From: JAQUYS01 sp964430665
GTDB lineage: Archaea; Nanobdellota; Nanobdellia; Woesearchaeales; SKGA01
DNA: 51,550 bases
Direction of reading: 5' to 3'
Assembly (NCBI GenBank): GCA_964430665.1
Contig: CAYSFC010000003.1
Coordinates: forward strand, 1-51,550
Shown here: in pieces, positions 50,603-51,550 of the stretch
Layout of the letters: each line of letters begins with the position of its first letter
How positions within the stretch are numbered: the first letter of the stretch is position 1
Program-made: the position numbers and the translations under genes
Notes under the pieces: generated by a model
What the model was told of the DNA's origin: nothing
Database searches by the model: none
Seen by the model: only the letters and a program-made list of their open reading frames with translations

Positions 50603-51289
50603 ATGGGTATGTTTTCAAAATTGTTTTTAAGTGCTGCTTTTTCGCTCTTCGTTTTAAATAGGGCTGTAACCCCTATGTTAACACCTCGTATTGATGAAAC
50701 TCTATTCAATCCTAAAATTCAAGAATGTATGAATACAGAAAAGTACATTCATAATTTTTCAGGGAAAGATAATTCTGAAACTTCTTTAAAATATTTAAAA
50801 TTAGCTCATGCGATAACAACAAAACACATGGATATTAGAAATTATTCTCGTTGGGTTTCCGATGAACTAAGATTAAATAGTAGAAGAGGAAATTGTACAG
50901 AGATCTCGAGATATTCTTATTCTAATTTTTTATACTTGTTAGATGAAGTTGGGAAACCTGAATTAAAAGATTATGTGAGACTAGCGTTAGGAGATGTAAG
51001 CGAGGAAAAAGGTTCAGGAAAACATATGTGGTTAGAAGTTTATCAAAATAATAAATGGGAACCTTACGAATCCATAAATGTTGATTTAGATTCATCTCAA
51101 ATAATTAAACCAGAAAGTATAGATAGTTTAATACCTACAGAAAGAGTTGTTTCTCTAAAAAACTGGAAATACACAAAAACTAATGATTTTCAAGTTTCAA
51201 AAACTGGAGAAGTGGATAGAAACACATATTATTTGTCTGGTTTGAAAACAGAAGGACTTTTATTTGAATATATTTTATCTAAATTATAA
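50603..51289 (+). CDS. Membrane-anchored or secreted transglutaminase-like protein
   Basis: 228 residues. A hydrophobic N-terminus (KLFLSAAFSLFVLNRAV) acts as anchor or signal. The core has the Cys-His-Asp pattern of transglutaminase-like cysteine proteases: RRGNCTEIS, KHMWLEVYQNNKWEPYESIN. Such domains act as peptidases or crosslinkers, often on cell-surface proteins. No partner genes follow. Confidence 0.75.
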   Translation: MGMFSKLFLSAAFSLFVLNRAVTPMLTPRIDETLFNPKIQECMNTEKYIHNFSGKDNSETSLKYLKLAHAITTKHMDIRNYSRWVSDELRLNSRRGNCTEISRYSYSNFLYLLDEVGKPELKDYVRLALGDVSEEKGSGKHMWLEVYQNNKWEPYESINVDLDSSQIIKPESIDSLIPTERVVSLKNWKYTKTNDFQVSKTGEVDRNTYYLSGLKTEGLLFEYILSKL

Positions 51290-51303
51290 TATTTAAATAA
51301 AAT

Positions 51304-51311
51304 TTTATAAA
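51304..51311 (+). promoter_or_regulatory. TATA box upstream of tRNA-Leu
   Basis: TTTATAAA (51304-51311) predicts a transcript start near 51333-51338, more than 50 bases before the mature tRNA. Confidence 0.5.
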
Positions 51312-51333
51312 TAGTAATTATTTCTTAATATCC

Positions 51334-51398
51334 TTTTGCGGAGACGTTAATCTGGAAACAGAACACAACGTTCAGGATGCAGAAATTTTTTGCGGAGA
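51334..51398 (+). repeat. Direct repeat TTTTGCGGAGA framing the tRNA-Leu leader
   Basis: TTTTGCGGAGA occurs at 51334-51344 and 51388-51398; the second copy is the tRNA-Leu 5' end. The 43 bases between them hold a two-part hairpin: ACGTT (51344-51348)/AACGT (51367-51371) outside, TCTG-GAAA-CAGA (51351-51362) inside with a GNRA tetraloop. Confidence 0.5.
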
Positions 51399-51475
51399 TG
51401 CCGGAGTGGTCAAACGGGACACGTTAAGGCCGTGTTGGCTTAGTGCCTACGAGAGTTCGAATCTTTCTCTCCGCA
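51392..51475 (+). tRNA. tRNA-Leu(AAG)
   Basis: 84 bases, class II. Acceptor GCGGAGA/TCTCCGC, discriminator A 51475, no encoded CCA. Anticodon stem ACACG/CGTGT with loop TTAAGGC places AAG at 51426-51428. Long variable arm with GGC/GCC stem, T-loop TTCGAAT uninterrupted. A34 is rare in archaea. The following 75 bases to the window end hold nothing I can recognise. Confidence 0.88.
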
Positions 51476-51550
51476 TTATATTTATCTCAGATAGATTTAA
51501 ACTATATGTTTCAAAGTTAAAAGAGAAAGTGACGAACGAAGTGACAATAC

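Noticed and set aside
51334..51391. Split-tRNA half or tRNA pseudogene before tRNA-Leu
   Set aside because: Only the 7-base acceptor strand is repeated; no D-stem or anticodon stem follows, and the tRNA-Leu is complete by itself.
1..51550. CRISPR arrays, insertion sequences, rRNA genes or prophage
   Set aside because: I saw no spaced direct repeats, transposase motifs, rRNA segments or phage genes; repeated short A/T tracts reflect base composition.

Overview
The window is archaeal. It carries the archaeal exosome (Rrp4, Rrp41, Rrp42) beside SBDS, a proteasome alpha subunit and the Pop5-type RNase P protein. It also has fibrillarin and Nop5, IF-5A with its hypusine lysine, ribosomal proteins eL40 and eL43, RNA polymerase subunit RpoP, KEOPS Pcc1, a prefoldin subunit, TATA-box promoters and tRNAs with bulge-helix-bulge introns. 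The DNA is very AT-rich and tightly packed, with many ATGA-type overlaps and convergent 3' overlaps. The surface protein has EF-hand-like and Cys-rich repeats and UBA-like cytoplasmic repeats that I associate with small-genome DPANN archaea (Woesearchaeota/Pacearchaeota-like). The exact lineage is inference.

Layout. 1-6.2 kb: the C-terminal part of a giant surface protein, a small partner gene, a metallophosphoesterase, an AbrB-PhoU protein and a 45-residue orphan. 6.2-6.9 kb: an Lrp-type regulator and an intron-containing tRNA-Gly. 7.0-9.8 kb: a PIG-L deacetylase, a GT4 glycosyltransferase and a second AbrB-PhoU gene in overlapping order. 9.9-12 kb: a UvrD-like helicase flanked by RecQ-type accessory domains. 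12.1-19.2 kb: a divergent wHTH regulator plus a four-gene glycogen-type operon (GT4/5 synthase-like, inactive-looking GH57, eukaryote-type GT3 glycogen synthase, debranching enzyme). 19.2-21.1 kb: fibrillarin, a membrane protein and a short Nop5. 21.2-31.7 kb: translation factor and ribosomal genes, transporters, DNA repair, phosphohexomutase, HerA, MtaB and PGI/PMI. 31.8-33.3 kb: tRNA-Pro with intron, eL43, RpoP, Pcc1, prefoldin, UPF0147. 33.3-34.2 kb: a ribbon-helix-helix/nucleotidyltransferase fusion. 34.2-38.3 kb: the exosome-proteasome operon on the minus strand. 38.4-43.3 kb: DUF1385, NUDIX, coiled-coil proteins and an RtcA-like pseudo-cyclase. 43.3-48 kb: GrpE, DnaK, a DHH phosphoesterase and DnaJ. 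48-51.5 kb: small proteins, patatin, a family 4 uracil-DNA glycosylase, a transglutaminase-like protein and a tRNA-Leu.

How the genes fit together. Sugar metabolism recurs: PMM/PGM, PGI/PMI, the nucleotidyltransferase-like regulator, the glycogen operon and the GT4/PIG-L pair could link hexose phosphates to storage glucan and surface glycans. RNA processing is the other main theme.

Gene starts follow two clear styles. One is leaderless, with a TATA box about 25-30 bases upstream of the ATG. The other is a strong AGGTG Shine-Dalgarno motif, usually 5-7 bases before the start. The second rule lets several starts be corrected and points to two apparent ATC initiations. The most unusual items are two tRNAs interrupted inside the T-loop at position 59/60, the RQC-UvrD-HRDC helicase, the regulator built from a nucleotidyltransferase with an eroded catalytic loop, the RtcA-like pseudoenzyme, the Nop5 lacking its fibrillarin-binding domain and a tRNA-Leu with A34.
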